Shown piece after piece: positions 12,501 to 25,402 of a stretch of 64,000 nt of DNA. The first letter of the stretch is position 1, and each line of letters begins with the position of its first letter. Source of the DNA: Casuarina equisetifolia (Eukaryota; Streptophyta; Magnoliopsida; Fagales; Casuarinaceae); the NCBI GenBank assembly GCA_028551475.1, contig CM052354.1:2525391-2589390 (forward strand), written 5' to 3'. The position numbers were made by a program, and so were the translations under genes. Below the pieces are notes generated by a model. That model saw nothing but the letters and a program-made list of their open reading frames with translations, made no database searches and had not been told where the DNA came from.

Positions 12501-15500
12501 AAATAGGCAAATGAACAATTCCCTTGCGACTGACTTTCAAAGTTGTGATCTACTTCCCATTAGTTGATCACTGTAACATTACTTAATCTAAACAACTTTT
12601 CTTTTTTAACTAGGATGGACCATGTGTTGACTTCGATGGGTGTGGTAGAATCGTGGATAGTATACTGCTTTAGGGGAGGTTAAAACCAGTTTGCCTCATA
12701 ATGTATGCAAAGGAAATAAGACTAAGGTATTCAAACGAATCTGTAAAGAAAGGGAGACGTGATGAAGCTTCAGTCTTTCCCATTAGTCTTACTTGTCAGA
12801 AAGGGAAAACTTGGAAACTGCTAAAGAAATATGTATTATAAGAGTTGATTGCCTCTTGAACTTTACTTTCTAGTGTCAAGTCAATCAGAGCTGTGTAACT
12901 CAATGGTGACACTATATGCTCTGTTAAGCTCTTCTTTTGGTGTTTGAGTTGTCAGGGCCTTAACATTGTTGTTTCATCCTGTAATGCATCAATATATCTT
13001 ATTTGTTGCTGGAAGTTATCTTATAATAACATTGTGGAAGACAATGTCCCCTCTTATTTTTTGGACTAGAATTTGATTATTTAGAATTTTGCAGATCTTT
13101 TATTTGTTAAACCTTTTTCAAATAAAGGAGTTTTCTGCTGTTAGTTTTTAGAAATTCAATTTGGTAAGTTTTTTTTTTCTTTTTTTTTTTCTCAGCTCAC
13201 ATTGATAAAATCTGTGAACTTAGCCTTGGCGTATTTATTTCTTGTGTGGAGGGGGTTGACTTTTGGTCTAGAATAGTTTGCATCCAGTCTAAAGTGCACC
13301 ATTTTCAATGTTTCCCATATCTCTTTCTCCTCTGGATGTGATATGTGCGCTTATGTCGCCACATATCATATATTTGTGGCTTTCATGGTTTTTGTGGCAA
13401 TGATGTAACATTTGTCATTCAGCTGGTGAGAGAAACACTTGTTTCTGATGTAACCAATATGAATCCTATCTAGTTGTACATATTGAATAATTTTGTGTCA
13501 AATGATGTCTCTGGTCATAGTGTACAAGTATGGCATTTGTCGTGCTGATGGTTGTTGTGAACGGATTTTTTTGAATGCAGGTCGGATAGCGCCCTGAGGT
13601 TTGGTTGGTTCTTCCTGTTCTACTTGGTAGGTGCTATTTTGTTATGCCATGCTCTCTAAGCAGTACTTCCGAAATAGGTGGTCTACTTATGTTTCTACTA
13701 ATCAAATTGGCATGATGCAGATCCACATTGGGTTTTGTATTTTTGCTGCTATTGCGCCTCCAGTTGTCTTTCATGGAAGTTCATTGACGTAAGTTGTCTT
13801 TGGAGTTGTATGAACTTAATTTTCAAGCAGGATTATTTATCATATTAATATGTCACAGAATATGTCTGTAATGAAGTATATTGGACAAAAAAGTGTAGTT
13901 TCTTACATTTTTAGTGACATGTATGCATGTGAGAAATTGTAGTCAAACACCATAATGTTGTCTGCAATAAACTTGTCCTTGCTATTTCTAAGGTGTATGA
14001 ACTTAAGTTTCAAATTGGTTTGATTACCATGTTGATGTAACAAAAAAATATGTTTGCAATTATGTGTGGAAGAATCTTTGATGAAAATAATGCTCAAGCA
14101 CTTTCGTTTCTCACATGTTTAGTGACAGGTATACATTTGAAAAATTATAGTTGGCTACAATGAGTTAATAAAATTTGCAATAAACTCGCCCATGCTGGGA
14201 ATAATATTGTTGAGAATGAATGTAAGATAAGGTGTATAGTAAAAAAGCTGAATTGTCATAGGGAATTTTAGAGGCCTCTTGTCATTTTATTTTTGTACTC
14301 TATAGCTGCCTCTGCTGCCTCTGCGCCCAAAAACCCTATTCCTAGAAAACCTTTCTGTAGATAGTAAATGAATTAGATTTTTATTATGGAATTTTCTATT
14401 ATTGGACTATGTAATTGTATAAAGTAAAGTTGAGACACATAGCATTCTAATAGCTTTTCCATTGTATAAACTGATTCAGGCTTGTTAACTAGTGCTGGAC
14501 TTGCAAGAATTGTCACAATTTCTTTTTCTTTTCATATTCCTACGGTAATTCATGTAACTTTTTATTGTTTTCTAATTCAGGGGAATCCTTTCAGCAATTG
14601 ATCTCTTCAATGGCCATGTATTGGTTGGGGTAAGTTTTTTCATGAATTGATATGCGGTTATTATGAATTTTGGCTCCTACTATTTGTTGATGTGAGAACA
14701 GCAGAGTCCTAGGATGTTCTGCGCGGTTGGTAGGAGAGTTGTCTATAAATTGTAGGTTGATTTTCCCTGCCACTTATTGTCTTCGTATTATGGAGCTGTG
14801 TAATGGGATCTATATAATGCTAAAAATGTGCTGCAAAACGAAAAAAGCTTTGTCGCCCTTTGGTTGGGGGGTTGGAGTTGTGAGGATTGTCCCGTCAAGC
14901 TGGAATCCATATGCATCTGGGATATGTAGGTTTTATCCACTTCACCTAGATTACATTTGGGTCTCATCAATATACTAATTTAATGTCACAAAATAGATTC
15001 ATGAACCTAAAAGATGTAATTACAGACATTCGTAGAGTTATTTCTTTCTAACGCTTATCACTTTCAAAAGCAAATTTACCCTGTTTGTCCTTGAACAGTG
15101 AAGGGTAAAATGCATGGTCTGGGGGAATAACCTCTGCTTGTGGACATGCAACATATTAACATTAGATGTCGTGCAAGTTATTTGATTTGTTGGTGGGGTT
15201 TAGCTTATGTGTTGATTGATTTCACTGCAGATATTCTACCTAGTTGGCTTCGCCTTGTTTTGCTTGGAGGCGCTCGTAAGCTTCTGGGTACTTCAGGTTA
15301 GAATCATAATACAATCATTGTCCTTCTCCAAGTAATCAAAATTATTGTGTAGTCTTTCATTTATTTGATTAAGAATTGATCTAGGTAGACAACAAATTAG
15401 AATAACATGCTGAAAATCATTGAATGTTCCTAGTAAATAAGAGTGATGAACATATATTTATTTCTTGAGGAATAGACACGATGGGTAATTATTATGCACA

Positions 15501-15601
15501 TTGCTCTTATATAACATTTTCCTTTTGTATATGGCTCAATTTATAACCGTCTCTCTTTGGTTTTGCAGAAAGTTTACGTGTATTTCAGGGGGAACAAGTG
15601 A
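9503..15601 (+). CDS. SCAMP: Secretory carrier-associated membrane protein (SCAMP), 12 exons
   Basis: Tetraspanning membrane protein of the post-Golgi/plasma-membrane recycling pathway. Exons: 9503-9559, 11091-11201, 11292-11354, 11623-11656, 11764-11886, 12177-12239, 12334-12427, 13581-13626, 13721-13788, 14581-14629, 15231-15296 and 15569-15601. All introns are GT-AG with compatible phases, giving 807 bases, or 268 residues plus TGA. Features in order: NPF motifs (DPNPF, VNPF) in residues 7-18, which bind EH-domain endocytic proteins; a charged coiled coil at 57-88 ([15 protein letters not shown]); the family signature [13 protein letters not shown] at 97-109; four membrane segments near 121-147, 152-172, 189-210 and 235-258; the conserved cytosolic LWYRPLY between the second and third; and the short C-terminus YFRGNK. 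The ATG is the first in the exon and yields the expected SCAMP N-terminus. Length and exon pattern are normal for plant SCAMPs. The last exon has a decayed second copy downstream at 16.4 kb. Confidence 0.97.
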
Positions 15602-16387
15602 TGCTATTCGGATGTGATCTAATTAGAGTTATGTACAATGTTGCTGCTGCTTGTTAGGATGGCTTAGTATATCGTTCATTTAGTCCATCGTGATGATTGT
15701 ATGAGTTGATTCAAATGTTACTAATTTGAAATATCTCGTCTCTTTATTTGCCCTCTTTTCATCATTAATTTTGTTAATTCTATGATATTTTTTATTATTT
15801 TAATGCGCATTGATCTTCATGAGTCACAAAATTAGTTTTCCATACCAGTGGATTGATCCTTAAACGTGATTAGCAAATAGTTAGTGAAAGGCCTTGATTT
15901 CACGACTATGGCTCTTTACTATGATAAATCTATTCGCAATTTTTTAATTACTAATAAGTAATAGGAGATTGAAATCTATGTTCCTCATTGACATTGTCTA
16001 AATGGACATACAAAAGAAAATGGAGCCATAAAGTTGCATATTAATAAGTTAATGATTAAAAATGAAAAATTCAATTTTTTTTTTTGAGAAGACAGATTCA
16101 AAACTAAAAATTATTGGTATTGTAGAATATTTCTTGTGCGACAAGAGCATGGTCATTTCATGGACTTAATTATGTTTTCGCTGACTCTAGATTGTATGAA
16201 GGTACAAAATGTTGTATTCTTGTGTAATTAAATCTCAGAATGCCACACAGAAATAAGGATGCAACAAATGAGACCGAGACCTATTCCCATATTCAAGTTA
16301 GACAAATTCATCCACTAATGACCACTTGAGTGTTGGATTTCATAACAAAAGGAAAGGTTAACTTTTTAGATTGATTGGTATGGAAAG

Positions 16388-16605
16388 GTATATGGCTTAA
16401 TTTACAACCAGCTCTCTTTGGTTTGTCCAAAAAGTTTGTGTATTTCAAGGGGAACAAGTAATGCGATTCATATGTGTTTTGATTAGAGTTATGATTGTAT
16501 GAGTTGATTCACATGTTACTAATTCTAAATATCTCGTATGTTTATTTAATTGCTTTTCATGAGTCACAATTTGTACTTCATACCAATAGATTGATATGAC
16601 AAATT
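16388..16605 (+). pseudogene. Decayed duplicate of the SCAMP last exon and 3' region
   Basis: This stretch matches 15530 to about 15850 of the SCAMP gene: the end of the last intron, the last exon (AAAGTTT..TGTATTTC..GGGGAACAAGT at 16431-16461) and 3' UTR words such as GATTGTATGAGTTGATTCA and ATCTCGT. The copy has lost two bases inside the exon and a stretch of UTR, and has no upstream SCAMP exons. Array block R1/R2 sequence lies between the two copies. It marks the left edge of the rearranged array and is not a functional gene. Confidence 0.85.
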
Positions 16606-16962
16606 ACTCATTTCTGATGTGTGGCCATAGAGTAATTTTTTAAGCTCTTGCTTGTCTTTTTTTAAGTTAGGTAAAGAGTTCATGATATGTGGTGTCGAAC
16701 CAAAACTTAAGTCTTGGGTGTCTAGTAATTGACAATAAATTCATAAAACTTAAGTCTTAGACAGCTAATAGTTAATATTAGACAACTAGTTTGTTAACAA
16801 GCTCTGTTCTTGTCCTTAAAAACTCCATTAAAGACAATTACAAAAATGAAGGTGGGTATGATGATAGATACATCAACCATGTGATTTTAATCAATTACCA
16901 TTGCTAGAATCCTGTTTTCTTTATTCGATATCGAAATCTTTTACAGGAAGCTTTTTGACAGA

Positions 16963-18274
16963 TCATGTTTTAATGAACATGAGGCAAATACATCGTCTCA
17001 GAATACGATGTTCACATCTTCCTTGGAAAACCCCAAACGCCGCGTAATACTTTCTACATCTTCTCATGCAAGTTGAATCCGTCCAGCATGGATACCAAGG
17101 AGGCATTTCAAGCTTGATATGTTGGCCTTCAAGTTTTTTTAGCAGCCAAACATACGGCATTGCCTTGCGTTTACCTCTATGTCTCCCATCAAGACCTTCC
17201 ATAGATTTTGCTGCATGGGAGGATTAGTTGGTCAATAAATAAGTTATGTCATCACTTTTTTTCTTTTTTTCTTTTTTGGGTTAGGTAAAGGAGGGAGGTG
17301 GGGGATTTGGGTTTTGAATTTGGAACCTATTTGATCGTGGGCTTCAGTTAAGTCAAATGTATGTGTTTTTTTTTTTCTTTGGTTAGGTAAATAGGGATCA
17401 GGGGAATTGGATGTCAAATGTCAGACATTTTAGTCTTAAGTAGCATGAGTTGCTAATTAATTTACATAATTTTCAACTCATTAATTTTTTTTTCTTGAAT
17501 TTAAGTTGTATTTTTACTATAATAAAGATTGATTTTTTGGCTCCTAACACCAATGCAGCAAAAAATTTCGTGTAGAAAATAAGAAGTCCAGCAAAGAAAC
17601 ATACACTGGAAAGAGTTTTCGGTCATAAGTGTCTGTATATATGATGTATAAAAAAAACCTATTGAATGTTTTCAAGTATATAACCACAATATCTAAAATG
17701 AAGGGATTCTAAAAAAATTCAGTTATCAAAGTCTCAAGAATAAAGTCATCATTGCCAAGTTCAAGAAGGATATGAAAAGTAACATCTCATATAGTGGGTA
17801 AACAAGAATTATAAAAAATATTTACCAGAGCTATAGAATTTATCAAAGGTCATTTTTGAGCCTAAGTGATGGATATTTATTTTGAATTATTTATAATATA
17901 AATTTGTGACATTTATAAATACATGACAATTTACTAAAAAAAAAAAGAAGTAGAAACTCAAACTCAGTTGAGGTTGCAAAGAACATGGAGACAGAGAAAA
18001 TGGCAAGAAAAGCAGTGTCAAGTATTTACACTACACGTTTATTGCTTTTATTCTTCTAAAAACTCATTTGAATGTTTACAAGTATTTTTCAGCAGCTTAT
18101 ACATTAAAAATTCATGCGGAAACAGAAGATTATGTATCTTCAGTCACTGCAGTATATTCAATGAGCTAGAAATGGAAGTTTTTATTACTCACCAGAGGTT
18201 GCAGCGAAGATGAAGCCAAAGACTATGAACAAGATAACCACAAGAAAGCAATTAGACTTAGGAGAATTCGCCAT
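16963..18274 (-). CDS. Secreted defensin-like cysteine-rich peptide, copy A (exons 18193-18274 and 16963-17210)
   Basis: Two-exon gene for a predicted 109-residue secreted peptide. Exon 1 encodes a 27-residue signal peptide: MANSPKSN, then a long hydrophobic core ending FAATS. It ends in phase 1 at a GTGAGT donor. Exon 2 follows a TGCAG acceptor and begins AKSMEG. A basic spacer of about 40 residues leads to MPPWYPC and the pattern C-x5-C-x3-C-x13-C-x7-C-x-C, with GRC at the fourth cysteine, a gamma-core-like G-x-C. The skeleton is that of cysteine-stabilised alpha-beta (DEFL) peptides, which act as antimicrobial or signalling peptides in plants; which applies here is unknown. Both splice sites and the frame are intact. 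Its spacer (HRGKRKAMPYVWLLKKLEG) differs strongly from the other copies, and its intron contains a relic second signal exon. No named family was recognised beyond DEFL-type. Confidence 0.75.
17963..18019 (-). pseudogene. Relic second-type signal-peptide exon (inside the intron of copy A)
   Basis: On the minus strand this reads GACACTGCTTTTCTTGCC and continues as a hydrophobic stretch (TAFLAIFSVSMFFATS), resembling exon 1 of the peptide genes from the middle of the signal peptide to its end. There is no in-frame start codon and the donor position reads CTGAG rather than GTGAG. Homologous relics occur at 25403-25459, 30197-30253 and 35870-35926. Confidence 0.5.
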
Positions 18275-18311
18275 GTTCTTCTCCCTTATGCTAAAAAGGA
18301 GTGTGAAGAAG

Positions 18312-18320
18312 GCATTTATA
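18312..18320 (-). promoter_or_regulatory. TATA box of peptide gene A
   Basis: TATAAATGC on the minus strand, 38-46 bases upstream of the ATG, the same spacing as in copies B and E. A second shared element, CTGGCAATATTCTA, lies near 18345-18360. The short distance implies a leader of only about 10-15 bases. Confidence 0.6.
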
Positions 18321-20953
18321 TTTGAGACTCGCTACTGCTTCTGCTGTAGAATATTGCCAGCGTTATGAACAGGTTTCACACCTCGACGATTGGAGAGGAG
18401 CAAATGCTTCACGGACTTGTTAAGGAATAGGTTTTGTTTAGCACAACTTGGTATTCTCTTCTTGAAGAGTTGTTTTCATTGCCTTTAGATTGTATGAAAG
18501 AACAAAATGTCGTATTCTTGTATAATTAAATCTTAGAATGCCACATGGAAATAGGGATCCAATAAAGGGGATGGAGACCAATCATGTTATTCAAGTTTAA
18601 CCAATTCAACCACTAATGACCACTTAAGTGTTGGATTTCATAGCAAGAAGAATGATTAACTGTTTAGATCCCTTTGTTTAGAAAAAAATATGAATATGAT
18701 AAAGTGAGATTTATTGGTATGGGATTGTTAAAGATTTTAGCTCAAGAAACCCCGTTTTACCATTAAACTTTTACATAGCAACTACTGGTTAAACTCCAAT
18801 TGGTAATTTTTAAAAAATGTGTAGTTATAAATAACAACTAAATATTGAAAGTAGTTTTCTACAAAGTCCTCTAAAGCTATAAAGTAGGTACTATAAAATT
18901 TCTTAGAACAAAAGATCCTTGAACTTTCATGCAAAGATACTTTAGGATTTTTGTTTTGGGTCCTTCAAATGTATATAGCACATGCCAGCCATTTTAATAA
19001 ATAAAAGAGATGTTGATCCAATTAGCTTCCTTAAATTATTCTTTTCAGTTATCATTTTTCCAGATCTTATATGTGCTAGCTTGCAACAAGTTGAAAGCTG
19101 ATGAACATGACGTGAGGGATGGCTTGGGTGAATATGAAGCAAAGCGAGGTATGGTTCAGAAGGTGCATATACGAGTGTGACCTTTAAGAAACAGAAGTTG
19201 TAGATAGTATGGAAGTTTTTTATTTGTTGCTAGTGTGTATCAAACATCGTTAATATACTGATATGTTGTTTTATTTATATTTAGAAATGTTTATTTCTCT
19301 TATAAGCTAGTTTTTAAGTATGGAAGTGAATTTTTCAATACTATCTATATACTAAACATGTAAATGTACAAAGTGAGCTTTAGTTTTTATCATTTACTTG
19401 TAAATTCAATCCCATAACACAAATCAAGATTCAGCCAACTTCCTTCATTCACATGCATCAAAACTCAAAATCCAATAATCTGTAGGAACCAATTGTATCT
19501 TGGACCCATCAAGTAAAGCTGTATGTAAAATTTGGAGTATTTTTGTAAGTTGGAATGATAGAAACCAATGCCTCTTGTGCACGAAATCCACAATCTATTT
19601 CGTAGGGAGATGTCTTTGGCATGTTGCTAGAGAATGTGTCAATAGGTTCTCCCGTATTGCCTAAGTTGTACTTGGAAATCCCCTACACATTAAGGAATAA
19701 CTTCTATTGTTTTTTAAAAAACATTTTCTATTAAAATAACAAGTCCAATTTTATAGCCTTTCAAAAGGTAGAACGAATAATTGGAAGTAAAGGTTGATAT
19801 TCTTGCTTATTCCGCTTCAAGAAATTAAACCATCCCATTGATGCCTTCTCTCACAAGAAGTTATTCTAGTTGTGCATTCAAAGCTTAAAGCCGGGTTCTT
19901 AGAATCACCATATTAATTTATAAAGTTGTTCTTATCTTGACTTTATTATTTGATCCTTACGTAATGAGAAATTCAACCGATAGACATACACTAGGGCAAG
20001 TCTTAGATTATAAGGTGTTTGCATATATGTTGTATATCAATAACTATTAGAAGGCTCAAAAGTGTAATCCAAATGTGAGCATAAAAGTTAGATAAACATA
20101 TCCTTCATTTAAAATTCTTTACAAGGTATCATACATTTGATATGGGACTTTTCTTCTGCACATATGCCTTGCATGCTAAATGACATTAGACTTAAGATTG
20201 TATAGGGTAGAGTAAATTCAACTTGGTTTTTGATACCATGTTAAAGTATCAAAGTCTTAATTTAAAAATTAGTTTAAAAATTAGAAGAGTATTTCTTTTA
20301 TTTAAACTTTTTCGTAAAAGATCACATACTTGATGTAAAATTTTCATCCTACACATAATAACCACATTTCATTCTTTGATGGGTATAACTTGGGTGATTA
20401 TGTAGAGGTTGAGTACTCGTCGAATAGATGCTTATGGCTCACTTTATTGCTTCTACTCTTGCAAAACTCATGTGAATGGCTTAAAAGTACTTTCCAACAA
20501 CTTATATTGTTTGTGCATCAATTGCAATTTTATGAACAAAGCATTCAAATATAATAGTAGAGCAATATTATTTATCTTTAGAAATAATATATATATTTTT
20601 ATAAATATGTGAATTTGTTTATTTAAAACAAAAGTAGAAAAATTTAGAGATATGTTTTAACATTATAATTCATCTAAGAAAAAATTGAGTTAGAAATCCT
20701 CTAGTTATGATGCTTTAGCTATAACATTTAAAGATTTGAGCATAAACACATAGTTGCAACTTGATTTGGAAGGTTTCTTCGAACGTATGCAACTTGATTG
20801 GTCTTTTACAGACAAGGATTACTTTTCAGCTTCAGATTCTTCATACAATACGTTCTCATAGCATGCCACTTTGACGACGACAATTAAACCTTAAGAAGAT
20901 TGCTTGTTATTGTTCTACATGTGGCCAAGATTCTCTACCTGCGGTGGACATAT

Positions 20954-22374
20954 TTATTTCGTACAAAGGAAGCACGTACATCGAGGAAGAATGCGTGATT
21001 TGCATTCTGCCAAAAAAACCGTATGTTCTCTGAAACGAGTTTCGCACATGCGAAGGCAAGATGAATCTCCGAGACATGGGTGCCAAGGAGGCAGTTCAAC
21101 AAATAGCAACGGGCCTTCGTGGAATACCAACCGACCATAAGGTTTAATAGATTTAGCTTTCTGACGAAACCCTCTAAGAAGTCCCATAGACTCTACTGCA
21201 AGAAAGGAATAGTTGAAAAGTGAATAAATTAGTAATTAATAAATGAAACATGCTGGGACAAGAAAATGAAAGGGTTTAATTTTTTCTGGGATGAAGGCCA
21301 ATGGACGTGGATCAAACCCTCACCCAATTGACTTTTTAGGCTGCAAATTGAAATGTACAAGTAATGCTGGATGGAGAAAGATCAACTCTCTCCTCTCTCT
21401 CTCTCTCTCGCTCTCTCTCTTAAAGTTCTTAGTAATTGTCCTCCCTATTTCGACTACTGAATGATTGAAAGATAACCATCCTCGATCTTCTCTTTACATA
21501 TTAATTTTGATGATTTAATGACTTAATGATTTATAATACACCTGTAATCGACTATGAAGTTTGTATTTTTATTTTATATGAGGACATGGTTTTGAAGTAG
21601 GTTTTAAAGTTGGAGGAGGTAATTGTTGTCTATCTTTATAAGAACTTGACTTTGATTTCCTTTTTGCTTAATTGGTTGGGCTCCTACTTTTCAGGTTTGG
21701 AGCAGACTCTCTAAGTTTATTTATTTATTTTTTAAACCTTTTATTTTCCTCCATTTCCCTTATATGGAGCTCTTGTTCAGAAGATTGATAATTTAATGGG
21801 GAAGCAAAGTGGAAAGAATAAGGAGTAGACATAAAAAAAAATCATCCGATAAGAAAACCTTGATTAACAAAGAACAAATTTTGTTAAGAGACTTATTAAC
21901 TAACTCAAAAGCTAAAGTAAGATTAGGTGGAATCCATTACCATATAAACATGAATTGTAATATACTTTTTAGCAATGTAAGACTCAATACTCACATCCTA
22001 ACAGTTTCCACCTCTATGTTTTCAAGAATTGAAGGTGAAGAAAGCTGTTCTAGAAGGAGGAATGGGAGGGATCCATGTTGAAACATGAAAAAACCATTAA
22101 ATTGCTGTACAGGGATTATATAGATATGTGTGGCTCATCGCAACATGCAGATTTCTGCTCCATCACAGATTGGTAGCTACAAATCGTCTACTCTACATAA
22201 GAGTAAGCATATTAAACATTATCTGTCACTAGAAAATCAAGGAACCACGGTATATTTTATAAGCAGGAAAGTAAAGAGTTTTTCATACTTACCCGAGGTT
22301 GCAGCAAAGATGAAGATAAATACTAAGAGGTAGACAACCGAGAGAAAACAATTTGACTTAGGAAAATTGGCCAT
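20954..22374 (-). CDS. Secreted defensin-like cysteine-rich peptide, copy B (exons 22293-22374 and 20954-21195)
   Basis: Intact two-exon gene for a predicted 107-residue secreted peptide. Exon 1 (82 bases) encodes MANFPKSNCFLSVV followed by a hydrophobic core ending FAATS, with a GTAAGT donor in phase 1. Exon 2, after a CTTGCAG acceptor, begins VESMGLLRG. It has a basic spacer (RQKAKSIKPYGRLVFHEG), then VELPPWHPC and C-x5-C-x3-C-x13-C-x7-C-x-C, with one extra cysteine two residues later (CTCFLCTK). The intron is 1097 bases and contains a (CT)n tract. As for copy A, the cysteine skeleton and secretion signal indicate a DEFL-type apoplastic peptide; its activity is not inferable. This copy is the clearest full-length member, since the frame, splice sites and promoter are all intact. 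Confidence 0.8.
21386..21420. repeat. (CT)n microsatellite in the intron of copy B
   Basis: CT repeats with one G interruption. Tracts at the equivalent intronic site occur in copy D (28701-28717) and copy E (31485-31522), each after GGATGG..GAAAGA.TCAA. Confidence 0.9.
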
Positions 22375-22411
22375 GTTCCTCTTTCCTGTGACTTAATGAA
22401 GTGTGAAATAA

Positions 22412-22420
22412 GCATTTATA
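22412..22420 (-). promoter_or_regulatory. TATA box of peptide gene B
   Basis: TATAAATGC on the minus strand at 38-46 bases upstream of the ATG, in a 5' flank clearly homologous to those of copies A, E and the orphan exon (including CTGGCAATATTCTA near 22448-22462). Confidence 0.6.
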
Positions 22421-23068
22421 GTAGAGATTTTCTACTACTTCTGCTTTAGAATATTGCCAGCATCAAGTATAGGTGTGAAACCTTGCCAACTGGGGAGGAG
22501 CGAATACTTCATGATCTTTTTAAGGCATTGACTTTGTTTAGTACGACTTGGTCTTCTCTTGTGGAGGAGTCATGTTGAATACCTTTACACTTGCGATGGG
22601 AGCCGTTATGCGCATAATTTAGACTTATATTTTTGCCAATTTGGCTAACAATAACACTTCAAACGGACTTAGACAATCCCTCATATTTTTTTTCTTCTTA
22701 AGGGTTCAATTATTTTTTGTTTTTTGTTTTCACGATTATGGATCCTTAGTATGATGGATCTCTATGGAAATTCTTTCTTTTTTCTTTCTGATAAGTAATA
22801 GGAGATTCTAAATCTTTGTTCCCCATAATATTTTTTAAAGGACACAGAAAAGAAAATGGGTACTTGAAGATGCTTATTAACAACTTAATGACTAAGAAAA
22901 AGTTCAAATTTTTTCGTGAAGAAAAAATTCAAAGGTAAAATTTACTAGTATTGTAAAACGTTTTTGTATGGGAATGCATGATCATTTTCATGGACTTAAT
23001 TAGGTTTTTATGACTATTAATTGTCTGAAAGTACAAATGTTGTATTCTTGTTTCATTAAATCTTTGGG

Positions 23069-24640
23069 TCCACATGGAAATAAGGATGCAACAAATGGGA
23101 TGGAGACCAATCGTATAGCTCAAGTTGAACCAAATCATCCTGTAATGTTCACTCAAGTGTTGGATTTCATAGCAAAAGAACATTTTAATTTCTTAGAACC
23201 ATCTATTTTATGAAAAAAGATGAATATGATAAAATGCTATTCATTGGCGTGGGAATGTAAGTTTGATATTTCTTTATCCATGCATCTTGCAATATGTGTT
23301 GCAACACTTTTTTTTTACATGGCAAGAGTCATTTTCATTACCTTTAAACTTGTAGTAGGAGTCATTTATGTGCATGATTTAGACTTATACTTCTTTCATT
23401 TGGTTGAAAATTACCATTCAAAAGCACTTAGACAATCTCTCATTTTTTCCCCTTCTTTATGAATCTAATTTTTTTGTTTTCATTTCGACGACTATGAATC
23501 CTTAGTGCGATGGATCTCTAAGGAAAGTTTTAAATCTTTGGTCCTCATTGAAAACTGTTTAAATGGACATGGAAAAGAAAATGGAGCCTTGAAGATATTA
23601 ATAACTTAATGAACAAAAAAAAATCATATTTTTTCAAGACAAAATCAAAACCAAAATTTTCATGGACTTTATCATGTTTAGTGTGACAACAGCATGGTCA
23701 GACTTTATTATGTTTTTGTAGACTCTAGAGGGAATGAAAGTACAAAATGTTGTATTCTTGTTAATAGCTTTTATGATGTGACATGGAAATAAGGATGCAA
23801 CAAATGGGATCAAGATTAATCACATAATTCAAGTTAATCCTATTCATCCACTAATGACCACTTAAGTGTTGGATTTCATAACAAAAAGAAAGTTTAACTT
23901 ATTAAATCCATTTCTTTAGAAAAAATATGAATATTATAAAATGAGATTGATTGTTGTGTGAAGGTAACTTCGACCCTTTTTTACCCATGGATCTTGGAAC
24001 ATGAATTGCAGCACTATTCAATATTTAGCATAAATGATTAATTGCAGGAATGTGATTTGGTCTATCAAGTTATGTTTGTATTGCTTTCGTCACCTTTTTA
24101 TATTTTTATTTTTTAAAATACAATTAAAATATGTAGTTTTAAATAACTACTAAATATTGTCAATAATTTACTAAAAATCTTCTGAAGTTATGAGGTAGGT
24201 AGTATAAACGTTTAAGAAGAAAAGTATATTGCACTTGCCTCTCACTTTAATGATAAAAAGTGATACAGATTCAATTAGTTTCCACAATTATTCTTCAAGC
24301 TATCCATCTGCAGTAACAAATTTTGTAGAAATGAAATTCTCAAAGTCCATCTTACAGGTAATGGGAACGATAAACAAATTTAGGCGTTTAAGGAACCCAA
24401 GCTGTGGGAGAAAACAAAAAAGTAAAAAAAAAAAAAGTTTCAGATACTTTGGTTGTCACTCCACCGGCAACCAACCCTACTTTGTCAGCCAATGAGGTTG
24501 TATCATGGAATCTTCATCCACATAGAAAACATTCTGATTGTGTCCCCATAACATAATCAGAATGTTTTCTATGTGGATGAAGATGGACATAGTGATTTTT
24601 GATGAATTCCTTTGAATGTTTTAGTATGAAGAAATAGAAG
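23069..24640. repeat. Segmental duplication, left copy
   Basis: About 1.5 kb that aligns nearly continuously with 26333-27838. Shared stretches include R2, R1, the GTTGTGTGAAGGTAACTT region, the sequence around CACTTGCCTCTCA, and the end near TTTGAATGTTTTAG. Differences are scattered substitutions and small indels, plus an inverted-repeat insertion at 24510-24584. This is the most similar large repeat pair in the array. Confidence 0.85.
24510..24584. repeat. Perfect 30-bp inverted repeat with 15-base loop
   Basis: 24510-24539 (starts ATCTTCATCCACATAG) and 24555-24584 (ends TATGTGGATGAAGAT) are exact reverse complements. The paralogous segment near 27736-27783 has only the right arm, so the left arm arose after the duplication. 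Confidence 0.95.
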
Positions 24641-25402
24641 ATAAATAAAGAAGTGGAGCCTCTTGTAATAGGAGTCATTTATGTGCATGATTTATACTTA
24701 TACCTCTGTTCATTTGGTTGACAATTACCGTTCAAAATCACTTAGAAAAGAAAATGAAGCCTCAAAGATATTAATAACTTAATGAACAAAAAATAGAAGT
24801 TCAAACTTTTTCAAGAAGAAAAAAATCAAAATTAAAATGTTCATGGACTTAATCATGTTTTGTGTGACAAGAGCATGGCCATTTTTATGGACTTAATTAT
24901 TATTATTATTTTTGGCTCTTGAGAGAATGAAAGTACTAAATGTTGTATTCTTGTTTAACTAACTCTTATGATGCGACATGGAGATAAGGATGCAACAAAT
25001 GGGACCAAGACCAATCATATAATTCAAGTTAAACCAATTCATCCACAAACATCTAGCTTTCAAAAGTCAAACATGCTTTTGTTGGTAAAGAATTGGCTAC
25101 TAGTGTATTACCCGCACAAGGGATTGATGATTCATCATCAACATCCAATGATAGTATATTTGATTTTGATCTAGATTATTCTCTAGAGGCCTTTCAAGGA
25201 TGGAAAAGTTAATAGCAGTTTTGAATGTTCTATAATTTTTTCTAAGAACTATGTGGAGTTGGTTATGCCTATTGTAAAATAGGCTTGTCATTTTCCTTTC
25301 CCCTCTTGAAGGGCATGTGCTGTTTGGGTTATGCTATCCCCTTTCCAACTTTTATTGTTTTCAATTGAACAAATTTGGTGAAAGGAAAAAAAAAAAAGAG
25401 AA

